DNA of 64,000 nucleotides from Methyloversatilis universalis EHg5 (lineage in GTDB: Bacteria > Pseudomonadota > Gammaproteobacteria > Burkholderiales > Rhodocyclaceae). The DNA lies in NCBI RefSeq assembly GCF_000378945.1, contig NZ_KB900539.1, positions 1,063,660-1,127,659 on the forward strand, read 5' to 3'. The position numbers were made by a program, and so were the translations under genes. The notes beneath the pieces are model-generated. The model searched no databases. It was not told the DNA's origin and worked only from the letters and a program-made list of their open reading frames with translations. Each line of letters opens with the position of its first letter. Position 1 is the stretch's first letter. This document shows positions 53,543 through 61,516 of this stretch, one piece after another.

Positions 53543-53589
53543 TCACTAGAATTAGTAGCTCAGTGCTCATCGACCACTAGATCTAGTGG
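53543..53589. promoter_or_regulatory. Tandem NrdR boxes upstream of nrdA
   Basis: Box 1 (53543-53558) reads TCACTAGAATTAGTAG. Box 2 (53574-53589) reads CCACTAGATCTAGTGG, a perfect palindrome within an 18-base one. The centres are 31 bp apart, three helical turns, which is the standard NrdR arrangement (consensus ACACTATATATAGTGT). They lie 105-150 bases before the nrdA start. NrdR, an ATP/dATP-sensing repressor, would switch off nrdAB; the nrdR gene is not in the window. Confidence 0.85.
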
Positions 53590-53693
53590 TGTGAGTGCCG
53601 GAAGTACCTTCCGCAGCACCCCGTACCACCCCGTACGTTCCTATCTCAAAACCCGTCGTCGATACCCTCGACGGCCCACCGGGAGACGCCCGC

Positions 53694-56564
53694 ATGCAAT
53701 TGACCGCCGAAGCTGGCCACACCAGCGCTACCAGCCGTACGCCGTCCGCCGGTATCGATCAGATCAATATCGACGAACTGCCGAGCGCTGCGACGCTGCA
53801 CGCCGACTACAAGGTGATCCGCCGCAACGGTGCGGTGGTGAGCTTCGAGCCGGCCAAGATTTCGATCGCGGTGACCAAGGCTTTCCTGGCGGTGAATGGC
53901 GGGCAGGGCGCCGCCTCGGCGCGCGTGCGCGAACAGGTGGCCGGCATCACCACCTCGGTGGTGCAGGCGCTGGTGCGTCGCCAGCCGCACGGCGGCACCT
54001 TCCACATCGAAGACATCCAGGATCAGGTCGAACTGGCGCTGATGCGCTCGGCCGAGCACGACGTGGCCCGTGCCTACGTGCTCTACCGCGAAAAGCGCGC
54101 CGCCGAACGTGCGGCCAAGCAGCACGAGGTGGCCCAGGCCGTGGCCGAGCCGGTGCTGCACGTGGTCGACGGCAACCGCCGCCTGCCGCTGGACCTCGCT
54201 GCGCTGCGCGGCCTGATCGAGGCTTCCTGCGAAGCGCTGGGCGAGGTGGTGTCGGTCGACGCCATCCTGAGCGCCACGCTGTCCAACCTGTATGACGGCG
54301 TGCCGGTCGAGGAAGTGCGCAAGTCGGCCATCATGGCCGCGCGCTCGCTGCTGGAGCAGGACCCGGCCTACGGCTACGTGACCGCCCGCCTGCTGCTGCA
54401 CACGGTGCGCCACGAAGTGCTGGGCGAAGAAGTGTCGCAGGCGCAGATGGCCACCGCCTACGCCGAGTACTTCCCGCGCTACATCAAGCTGGGCATCGAA
54501 GCCGAACTGCTCGATTCCAAGCTGGCCCAGTTCGACCTCGCCAAGCTGGGCGCGGCACTGGACTACCGCAACGACCTGCGCTTCAACTACCTCGGTCTGC
54601 AGACGCTGTACGACCGCTACTTCCTGCACATCCGCGACCGCCGCATCGAACTGCCGCAGATCTTCTTCATGCGCGTGGCCATGGGCCTGGCGCTGAACGA
54701 AATCCACCGCGAAGAGCGCGCGATCGAGTTCTACAAGCTGCTGTCCAGCTTCGACTTCATGAGCTCGACGCCGACGCTGTTCAACAGCGGCACGCTGCGC
54801 CCGCAGCTGTCGTCCTGCTACCTCACCACGGTGGCCGACGATCTCGACGGCATCTTCGAGGCGATCAAGGAAAACGCGCTGCTGGCCAAGTTCGCCGGCG
54901 GTCTGGGCAACGACTGGACGCCGGTGCGCGCGCTCGGCTCGCACATCAAGGGCACCAACGGCAAGTCGCAGGGCGTCGTCCCCTTCCTGAAGGTGGTCAA
55001 TGACACCGCGGTGGCGGTGAACCAGGGCGGCAAGCGCAAGGGCGCGGTGTGCGCCTATCTGGAAAGCTGGCACCTGGACATCGAGGAATTCCTCGACCTG
55101 CGCAAGAACACCGGCGATGACCGCCGCCGCACCCACGACATGAACACGGCGAACTGGATTCCCGACCTGTTCATGCGCCGCGTGATGGAAAACGGCGAAT
55201 GGACGCTGTTTTCGCCGGCCGACTGCCCGGACCTGCACGACCTGTACGGCAGCGCCTTCGAGCAGGCCTATACCCGCTACGAAGAGCGGGCCGCGCGCGG
55301 CGAAATCCGCCTGTTCAAGAAGACGCAGGCGGTGTCGCTGTGGCGCAAGATGCTGTCGATGCTGTTCGAGACCGGCCATCCGTGGATCACCTTCAAGGAC
55401 CCGTGCAACCTGCGCTCGCCGCAGCAGCATGTCGGCGTCGTGCATAGCTCCAACCTCTGCACCGAAATCACGCTGAACACCTCCGACACCGAAATCGCCG
55501 TGTGCAACCTCGGCTCGGTGAACCTGGTCGCCCACCTGAAGGACGACGGTGCCGGCCCGGTGCTCGACCACGACAAGCTGCGCAAGACCATCCGCACCGC
55601 AATGCGCATGCTCGACAACGTGATCGACATCAACTATTACTCGGTCGGCAAGGCGCGCAATGCCAACCTGAAGCACCGCCCGGTCGGCATGGGCCTGATG
55701 GGCTTCCAGGAAGCGCTGCACGAACTGCGCACGCCCTACGCCTCCGACGCGGCGGTCGAGTTCGCCGACCGTTCGATGGAAGCGGTGGCCTACTACGCCT
55801 ACTGGGCGTCGACCGAACTGGCCGAAGAGCGTGGCCGCTATTCCAGCTACAAGGGCAGCCTGTGGGACCGCGGCATCCTGCCGCACGACTCGCTGGACAT
55901 CCTGGCCGAGCAGCGCGGTGGCTACCTCGAAGTCGACCGCTCGGTCACCATGGACTGGGACGCGTTGCGCAACCGCATCGCCAACTACGGCATGCGCAAC
56001 TCGAACTGCCTCGCGATCGCGCCGACCGCCACCATTTCGAACATCATCGGTGTCGATGCCAGCATCGAGCCGACCTACCAGAACCTGTTCGTCAAATCGA
56101 ACCTGTCGGGCGAATTCACCGTGGTGAACGAGCACCTGGTGCGTGACCTGAAGAAGCTGGGTCTGTGGGACGAAGTGATGGTCGCCGACCTGAAGTATTT
56201 CGACGGCTCGCTGTCGCGCATCGACCGCATTCCGGCCGACATCCGCGCGCTCTACGCCACCGCCTTCGAAGTCGAGCCGAAGTGGCTGGTCGAAGCCGCC
56301 TCGCGCCGCCAGAAGTGGATCGACCAGGCGCAGAGCCTGAACATCTACATGGCCGGCGCCTCCGGCAAGAAGCTGGACGAAACCTACAAGCTCGCCTGGC
56401 TGCGCGGTCTGAAGACCACCTACTACCTGCGCGCCATGGGCGCCACCCACGCCGAGAAATCCACCGGCCGCGGCGGCGAACTGAACGCGGTGCCGAGCCA
56501 GGCGGAAGAGCCGGCGCCCAAGTTCTGCGCGATCGACGATCCCACCTGCGAAGCCTGCCAGTAA
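53694..56564 (+). CDS. nrdA: Ribonucleotide reductase class I, large subunit
   Basis: Reduces NDPs to dNDPs. 956 residues from ATG 53694 (MQLTAEAGHTSAT), long for the family. An N-terminal ATP-cone starts at YKVIRRNGAVVSFEPAKISI. A second, degenerate cone-like region spans about 135-230. In the barrel, LSSCYLTTVADD has the first redox Cys, NLCTEITLN the radical Cys and Glu, and TTYYLRAMG the tyrosine pair of radical transfer. The C-terminal redox tail is CAIDDPTCEACQ. NrdR boxes precede it and nrdB follows after 93 bases. Two cones are also known in the Pseudomonas enzyme. Confidence 0.97.
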   Translation: MQLTAEAGHTSATSRTPSAGIDQINIDELPSAATLHADYKVIRRNGAVVSFEPAKISIAVTKAFLAVNGGQGAASARVREQVAGITTSVVQALVRRQPHGGTFHIEDIQDQVELALMRSAEHDVARAYVLYREKRAAERAAKQHEVAQAVAEPVLHVVDGNRRLPLDLAALRGLIEASCEALGEVVSVDAILSATLSNLYDGVPVEEVRKSAIMAARSLLEQDPAYGYVTARLLLHTVRHEVLGEEVSQAQMATAYAEYFPRYIKLGIEAELLDSKLAQFDLAKLGAALDYRNDLRFNYLGLQTLYDRYFLHIRDRRIELPQIFFMRVAMGLALNEIHREERAIEFYKLLSSFDFMSSTPTLFNSGTLRPQLSSCYLTTVADDLDGIFEAIKENALLAKFAGGLGNDWTPVRALGSHIKGTNGKSQGVVPFLKVVNDTAVAVNQGGKRKGAVCAYLESWHLDIEEFLDLRKNTGDDRRRTHDMNTANWIPDLFMRRVMENGEWTLFSPADCPDLHDLYGSAFEQAYTRYEERAARGEIRLFKKTQAVSLWRKMLSMLFETGHPWITFKDPCNLRSPQQHVGVVHSSNLCTEITLNTSDTEIAVCNLGSVNLVAHLKDDGAGPVLDHDKLRKTIRTAMRMLDNVIDINYYSVGKARNANLKHRPVGMGLMGFQEALHELRTPYASDAAVEFADRSMEAVAYYAYWASTELAEERGRYSSYKGSLWDRGILPHDSLDILAEQRGGYLEVDRSVTMDWDALRNRIANYGMRNSNCLAIAPTATISNIIGVDASIEPTYQNLFVKSNLSGEFTVVNEHLVRDLKKLGLWDEVMVADLKYFDGSLSRIDRIPADIRALYATAFEVEPKWLVEAASRRQKWIDQAQSLNIYMAGASGKKLDETYKLAWLRGLKTTYYLRAMGATHAEKSTGRGGELNAVPSQAEEPAPKFCAIDDPTCEACQ

Positions 56565-56657
56565 GCACGGCCCGCCCCTGCGCCCGCCCGGCGCAGGGGG
56601 CACGCAAACACCGCACGACCCGGCGCGCCCGCGCGCCGACTGAAGGAGAAAACAACA

Positions 56658-57809
56658 ATGCTGAGTTTCGAAGACGACCTGCCGATGACCGCCCCGCAAC
56701 CGGGCCTGGCGATGCGCACCCCGGCGCCGGACGTGCGTGACCTGCCGATGTCCCCGCCGGCCACGCCGGCCGCCCAGGGTGACGCGCACATGCGCCGCAT
56801 CCGCGCCGAGGACAAGCGCGTCATCAACGGCGGTACCGACGTGAACCAGCTCGTGCCCTTCAAGTACAAGTGGGCCTGGGAAAAGTACCTCGCCGGCTGC
56901 GCCAACCACTGGATGCCGCAGGAAGTGAACATGCAGCGCGACATCGAGCTGTGGAAGTCGCCGAACGGCCTGACCGAAGACGAGCGCCGCGTGGTCCGCC
57001 GCAACCTCGGCTTCTTCGTCACCGCCGACTCGCTGGCCGCCAACAACATCGTGCTCGGCACCTACCGCCACATCACCGCGCCCGAGTGCCGCCAGTATTT
57101 GCTCAGGCAGGCGTTCGAAGAGGCCATCCACACCCACGCCTACCAGTACATCGTCGAGTCGCTGGGCCTGGACGAAGGCGAGGTGTTCAACGCCTATCAC
57201 GAGGTGCAGTCCATCCGTGACAAGGACGAGTTCCTCATCCCCTTCATCGACGTGCTGACCGACCCGGCCTTCAAGACCGGCACGCCCGAAGCCGACCAGC
57301 AGCTGCTGAAGAGCCTCATCGTGTTCGCCTGCCTGATGGAAGGCCTGTTCTTCTACGTCGGCTTCGTGCAGATCCTGGCGCTGGGCCGCCAGAACAAGAT
57401 GACCGGCGCCGCCGAGCAGTACCAGTACATCCTGCGCGACGAGTCCATGCACTGCAATTTCGGCATCGACCTGATCAACCAGATCAAGCTCGAAAACCCG
57501 CACCTGTGGACCCCGGAATTCCGCGAAGAGCTGAAGGCGCTGTTCCGCAAGGCAGTCGAACTCGAGTACCGCTACGCCGAAGACACCATGCCGCGCGGCG
57601 TGCTGGGCCTGAACGCCAACATGTTCAAGGAATACCTGCGCTTCATCGCCAACCGCCGCGCCCAGCAGATCGGTCTGGACGTGCTCTACCCGGGCGCGGA
57701 AAACCCTTTCCCGTGGATGAGCGAAATGATCGATCTGAAGAAGGAGCGGAATTTCTTCGAAACCCGGGTGATCGAGTATCAGACGGGTGGGGCGTTGAGT
57801 TGGGATTGA
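56658..57809 (+). CDS. nrdB: Ribonucleotide reductase class I, small subunit
   Basis: 383-residue radical-generating subunit. Metal ligands lie in [16 protein letters not shown] (Glu and His, with the radical Tyr four after the His), [11 protein letters not shown] and [10 protein letters not shown]. It has an N-terminal extension of about 50 residues and the C-terminal GGALSWD, which binds NrdA. GAAGGAG precedes ATG 56658. The coding sequence is intact, but a transposon end appears to begin about five bases after the stop, so the native 3' region has been replaced. Confidence 0.97.
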   Translation: MLSFEDDLPMTAPQPGLAMRTPAPDVRDLPMSPPATPAAQGDAHMRRIRAEDKRVINGGTDVNQLVPFKYKWAWEKYLAGCANHWMPQEVNMQRDIELWKSPNGLTEDERRVVRRNLGFFVTADSLAANNIVLGTYRHITAPECRQYLLRQAFEEAIHTHAYQYIVESLGLDEGEVFNAYHEVQSIRDKDEFLIPFIDVLTDPAFKTGTPEADQQLLKSLIVFACLMEGLFFYVGFVQILALGRQNKMTGAAEQYQYILRDESMHCNFGIDLINQIKLENPHLWTPEFREELKALFRKAVELEYRYAEDTMPRGVLGLNANMFKEYLRFIANRRAQQIGLDVLYPGAENPFPWMSEMIDLKKERNFFETRVIEYQTGGALSWD

Positions 57810-57828
57810 GGTTTGTTCGTCCGTAGAT

Positions 57829-57882
57829 TCTCATTAGAGACAAGAGCAATCTCACTAGAGACGATAACGTCTCATTTGAGAC
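57829..57882. repeat. Three terminal transposase-binding-like sites
   Basis: TCTCATTAGAGAC (57829-57841), TCTCACTAGAGAC (57850-57862) and TCTCATTTGAGAC (57870-57882). Each is a near-palindrome with GTCTC/GAGAC-type arms, spaced 21 and 20 bp apart, about two helical turns. All have the same orientation and similar right flanks (AAGAG, GATAA, AGTAA). This matches the clustered TnsB-site layout of Tn7-like ends. Confidence 0.75.
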
Positions 57883-57899
57883 AGTAACGCACAACTCAG

Positions 57900-57924
57900 G
57901 GCGCCTCCGGGCGCCCTTTCTTTT
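57900..57924 (+). terminator. Intrinsic terminator reading from nrdB
   Basis: GGGCGCC, TCCG, GGCGCCC, then TTTCTTTT. It lies 90 bases after the nrdB stop, between the first three repeats and the later ones. It would stop nrdAB transcripts from entering tniQ antisense. Whether it belongs to the host or to the transposon is unresolved. Confidence 0.9.
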
Positions 57925-58007
57925 GCTCACGCTGGATCAGAACGCGGACTCGAGGGCGATGCTGTTGCGTACCCTCGGCCCAGCGAGATACGGCCGTGTT
58001 TCTAGAA

Positions 58008-58163
58008 TCTCCTTAGAGGCAAGAGTGTCGTCTCATTAGAAACGAGATTAGGAGGCCTGTTCCAGCTACACGGTTTGTGAGTTCAGCTGTAAGTAGAACT
58101 TTGACGCTGTCCACTCCATGGGCAGATGGGCGATTGAGACACGCGTAAAGTCTCATTAGAGAC
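58008..58163. repeat. Internal transposase-binding-like sites
   Basis: TCTCCTTAGAGGC (58008-58020), TCTCATTAGAAAC (58031-58043), a degenerate GGGCGATTGAGAC (58128-58140) and TCTCATTAGAGAC (58151-58163). They form two pairs, each spaced 23 bp, with the flank AAGAG or GAGAG shared with the terminal copies. The rest of the 546-base gap from 57810 to 58355 holds no recognisable gene. Confidence 0.7.
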
Positions 58164-58355
58164 GAGAGTTGCTAGGCGAGAGGTCGCGATCCGATAGACA
58201 TTGGCTACGACGCCAATAGGCGGATTCGACCCTCAAGGACGTGGAGTAGGGCTTCGCGCTCCAGGGGGAGGAGGCGTGTTTGGCACTGATTGGCCGCGGC
58301 GGGGAATCGGGAAAGGGACCTCCCAGTTCGCGCTGGAACAGTCAGGAGCGTGGAA

Positions 58356-60578
58356 CTAGGCTTTCAATCGCCTCGACACGCCTCTTCGAATCGGCTCCAC
58401 CTCTGGCATGTTTGCCATTTGGAGTACGTCGAACCGGCGGAACAGTGCTACTCCGGGGATCTTGGTCTCGTCATCTGGCGCCCTCGTGATCCTGCCGCTT
58501 CGCTCCGCATTCATCAGATACCGGCTATGCGTGTTCAAGAGCGTGCCAGCCTGCGCTGCGCTCATGAACCGATTCAGGTTTTCCTGAATTCTTGGCAAGT
58601 CGCTCTGTCTGACGCGGACCTCGCCCAGAGGCGCTGCGCACTCAATGAAGCCGGATTCGATGAAGCGAACGATGAACTCCCGCTTCGTTAAGCCAACTTC
58701 TGAAGACACGGATTCAATCGTTCGAAGCGAGGCCAGCTCATCCTTCAATCGCTTGACGGTAGTTCTCCGAAAGTAGTTTCGGTTGTCTGCTTCCCGATCG
58801 GGCGGTACCTCTGCCGGCAAGTGCCCGCTGCGCTGTAAGGCGGCGATCTGCTGAGTGTTCAGGGCGAGCTCGTCCGCCGCCTCAACTGCCGTCATCCAGA
58901 CTGTTTGATCGTAGGCCACGCTGCCTGCTGGCTTGCGCCCCGCCCGCGTGGGGTAGTCCTTGAGCGTCTTGACGTATTCGAGATCGACTTTTCCGATGTC
59001 CGAACGTCGAAACACGTTGACCAGGGCGCCATCGATCCTGGGACCGGATACCGGATGGACCCCGACGGCAGCGAGCTTGTCGGATAGGGAGGTTGCCCCT
59101 GTGGCCAACTGCGTTGCAAGGTTGCCTACGAACACATAAAGCCGGTCGAATGCCTCAACGTCCTTAGCGGCGAACATCATGGGTTGCCGACCTTTCGCAC
59201 CGGAGGGGACATGGCGGGAGAGCAGGCGGGTCTTCTCTATCCGCCGGACGGCCTCCGGGTAAGTACAGAGACGCTCGGCAGTCTCTTGCAGGCCCATGAG
59301 CTCTTCATCTTCCGATTGAATTTCTTCCCCGTCGAACTCTTCCCGCGATCCGGCTGCCCACGGTACCGCAATGCGGGAAGGGGTTCTCGGTGCATCCTTG
59401 ATCTTGATTGACCTCAGAGAGGGTAGTCCTTGAGCGATGTCGAATCGACCGACGATTCGTACTTTCGCATCGAGCTCAGCCAATTCGTCTGCGTATGCGT
59501 GAGTGCGAGTCTGATCCTCAGGCCCATGGTGTTCTGAGCGACTGCTTGCTGAAAGCCTCGCCATCAGCGCCGAGATCTCGTGACTGCTATACCGATTTCT
59601 GATGATTGAGCTGCGCTCGATGCGCTTCAGGACGCCTTCGCTGCTCAGACTCGTAAGTGTGTTGGGTGTGATGCTGAGGGAAGCAGAAGCAGCTCTGCTG
59701 TCCAGAAGGAGCAACAGGTCTTCGTCCGAGACTGCTTCCGGAGTTTGTCTTGCGTAGGATACGTCGTAGTCGCGGGAGAGTCTCAGGGCAAGATCTTCCG
59801 CGGCTTGTCGTGCCGGCGAATGATTGGCAAGGAGGCGTGCTAGCCAAACCCGTGGAATGAGATGCGGATAGCGCCGCTGCTGGTGACGCGCGAAAGCGCG
59901 GACCCCGTGCTCCACTTCCGTGGCAAGAAGTGCAGCGTAGGAGAGTAATCTCGAGCGCTTTACGTAGTCGGGCTCGCGTTCAATTTCGAGAATGCGTACA
60001 AACGTGAGCAGGCGCGACACCCAAGCCTGGTCTCCATCTTCCATGGCCCGGTAGAGTCGTCGCTCACCAAACGCGAATCCTCTGATACGTGGGTTGGTGG
60101 ATATTTTGGCCTTGCAACTGCACTGATCAATGCCGCGCTGACCAGGTCCGTACAGAGAATCGCATTCCGGACACTTTCGGACCAGCTTTTGGCCATGTTT
60201 GGCGCAGTACTCGAAGAGCGCAACACTGGTTTCCGCGCGGTAATAGCCCTCTTCGGCGCACTGCGGACAGACCGGCTGATAGAAAAACCGGATCAGGTCG
60301 CCCGGGAACTCAGCATTCAGAACGCGGACCGGCTTGCGGGACGAGACGCTGGGGGATTCCTGGAAGAAGCATGCAAGCAGTCGAGCGTGGACCCGGTCTG
60401 GATAGAGCTCAGCGAGCTTATTGGCGAAATGACCTCGCCTGAACAAAACCGATTGGGCGGGGCTCTTGATCAAGCGGTATATGAACTTGCTTGCCGACGA
60501 GTACCCGTTCTCCTGAGTGCAACGAAGCACCACACTCAAAGGCGATTCCCCTGGAATAGGCAAGGGCAGATAGTTCAT
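58356..60578 (-). CDS. tniQ: TniQ/TnsD-family target-selection protein, 740 aa
   Basis: The N-terminal TniQ domain opens with MNYLPLPIPGESPLSVVLRC. Its zinc fingers are CPQC (104-107), C125/H128, CPEC (136-139) and CSC (153-155). The remaining 580 residues include several MerR/excisionase-like helix-turn-helix segments: near 300-342, 428-480, 562-612, 624-662 and 672-722. The last two segments end in RRFDVLQM-like strands. By analogy with TnsD, the tail should bind the attachment site and the head should recruit TniB. It overlaps tniB by four bases. It is longer than Tn5053 TniQ (about 400) and nearer to or longer than TnsD (about 500). Confidence 0.88.
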   Translation of the reverse strand: MNYLPLPIPGESPLSVVLRCTQENGYSSASKFIYRLIKSPAQSVLFRRGHFANKLAELYPDRVHARLLACFFQESPSVSSRKPVRVLNAEFPGDLIRFFYQPVCPQCAEEGYYRAETSVALFEYCAKHGQKLVRKCPECDSLYGPGQRGIDQCSCKAKISTNPRIRGFAFGERRLYRAMEDGDQAWVSRLLTFVRILEIEREPDYVKRSRLLSYAALLATEVEHGVRAFARHQQRRYPHLIPRVWLARLLANHSPARQAAEDLALRLSRDYDVSYARQTPEAVSDEDLLLLLDSRAASASLSITPNTLTSLSSEGVLKRIERSSIIRNRYSSHEISALMARLSASSRSEHHGPEDQTRTHAYADELAELDAKVRIVGRFDIAQGLPSLRSIKIKDAPRTPSRIAVPWAAGSREEFDGEEIQSEDEELMGLQETAERLCTYPEAVRRIEKTRLLSRHVPSGAKGRQPMMFAAKDVEAFDRLYVFVGNLATQLATGATSLSDKLAAVGVHPVSGPRIDGALVNVFRRSDIGKVDLEYVKTLKDYPTRAGRKPAGSVAYDQTVWMTAVEAADELALNTQQIAALQRSGHLPAEVPPDREADNRNYFRRTTVKRLKDELASLRTIESVSSEVGLTKREFIVRFIESGFIECAAPLGEVRVRQSDLPRIQENLNRFMSAAQAGTLLNTHSRYLMNAERSGRITRAPDDETKIPGVALFRRFDVLQMANMPEVEPIRRGVSRRLKA

Positions 60579-61501
60579 CGACGCGTCCCAGAAAGCTCCA
60601 GGCTATCTGCCGTCATGGTGAAGGGGTTGAGGCCTTCCGGAACCAGCGCGCGAGCGACCTGAATGCGTTCGAATGCTTGTTTGAAGTGCTCATCGTTGAT
60701 TTCAGCGCTTTGGCTGCGAAGTGCGAGATCTGCCGCTTCAACGAAGAGATCTTTCGTCGCGCACATGTTGCCGGCTGTGGCGGCGTACATGCGCTGGCCG
60801 AACAGGGGCGTCTTCAGTGCAGCGCCAGGCTGCAACGAGCAGTGGTCCTTCAGACGCTTAACAAAGAACACTAGAACCTTGAGATAGTCATTGTTGAGGC
60901 TGAACTCGGTGAGGGAACATCTGCGTCGGAAGCGCCGCTCAATCTGCTCATCACCCTCCAGAAGCGGCAACAGGTGCTCCGTTCCAACCAAAATGATTGG
61001 GACCTTGGACTCGTTCATCAGGTCCTTGACCCAGTTCCGCACGATTGCGTGAGTTTTCTCCTTCTTCGGATCCACGAGGTGCTGGAATTCATCAAGGATG
61101 TAGAAGCGCGTCTGACACGTCTTCAGGTTCTGGACGAGTCGTTCGGTCAGCTGCGTACGGTTCCCGGAAATATCGGTCACCTGCAGGCGAAGCAGTAGTT
61201 TCTGTGCCAAGTCCTTGGTCGTCGCAGCCGCTGGAACCGCCTGGTAGAACGCTGGAATTACCTTGCGGATGCCCTCGGGTTCTTCCTGCGTTTGGGGGCT
61301 ATGTTGCGCGAGCAGGTAATTGCAGAGGGTTGTCTTGCCGGTGCCCGCGCGGCCACTTATGGCGAGGGACGCGGGCTCACGGCGGCCGTCATTGAAGCGA
61401 AGGACGTCGTTGAAGGCTTCAAGGCACTTCACCACGTCATCGTGTTGATAGAACACATCCCGAAACGCTTCGAGTCCGGTTGGCAGCTTTTCCAGTTTCA
61501 T
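60575..61501 (-). CDS. tniB: TniB/TnsC-family AAA+ transposition regulator
   Basis: 308 residues. Walker A is SGRAGTGKTTL (49-59), Walker B FYILDEFQHL (133-142), sensor I IILVGTEHLLP, and the arginine-rich ERRFRRRC follows. These ATPases polymerise on DNA and link the target selector (TniQ) to the transposase (TniA). It starts 15 bases after tniA and overlaps tniQ by four bases, so the three form one operon. Confidence 0.93.
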   Translation of the reverse strand: MKLEKLPTGLEAFRDVFYQHDDVVKCLEAFNDVLRFNDGRREPASLAISGRAGTGKTTLCNYLLAQHSPQTQEEPEGIRKVIPAFYQAVPAAATTKDLAQKLLLRLQVTDISGNRTQLTERLVQNLKTCQTRFYILDEFQHLVDPKKEKTHAIVRNWVKDLMNESKVPIILVGTEHLLPLLEGDEQIERRFRRRCSLTEFSLNNDYLKVLVFFVKRLKDHCSLQPGAALKTPLFGQRMYAATAGNMCATKDLFVEAADLALRSQSAEINDEHFKQAFERIQVARALVPEGLNPFTMTADSLELSGTRR

Positions 61502-61516
61502 GTTGGTCGTTCTCGA

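Noticed and set aside
53646..57503. Minus-strand ORF of 1285 aa
   Set aside because: Antisense to nrdA and nrdB, whose catalytic motifs are complete. The length reflects strong GC-codon bias, not a real gene.
53543..57862. Shared CTCACTAGA between NrdR box 1 and a transposon-end repeat
   Set aside because: Only nine bases match and the symmetry centres differ; coincidence is more likely than NrdR binding at the transposon end.
57829..58163. CRISPR array
   Set aside because: The 13-base repeats have unequal spacing and are themselves near-palindromes. There are no 28-36 base repeats, no regular spacers and no cas genes.
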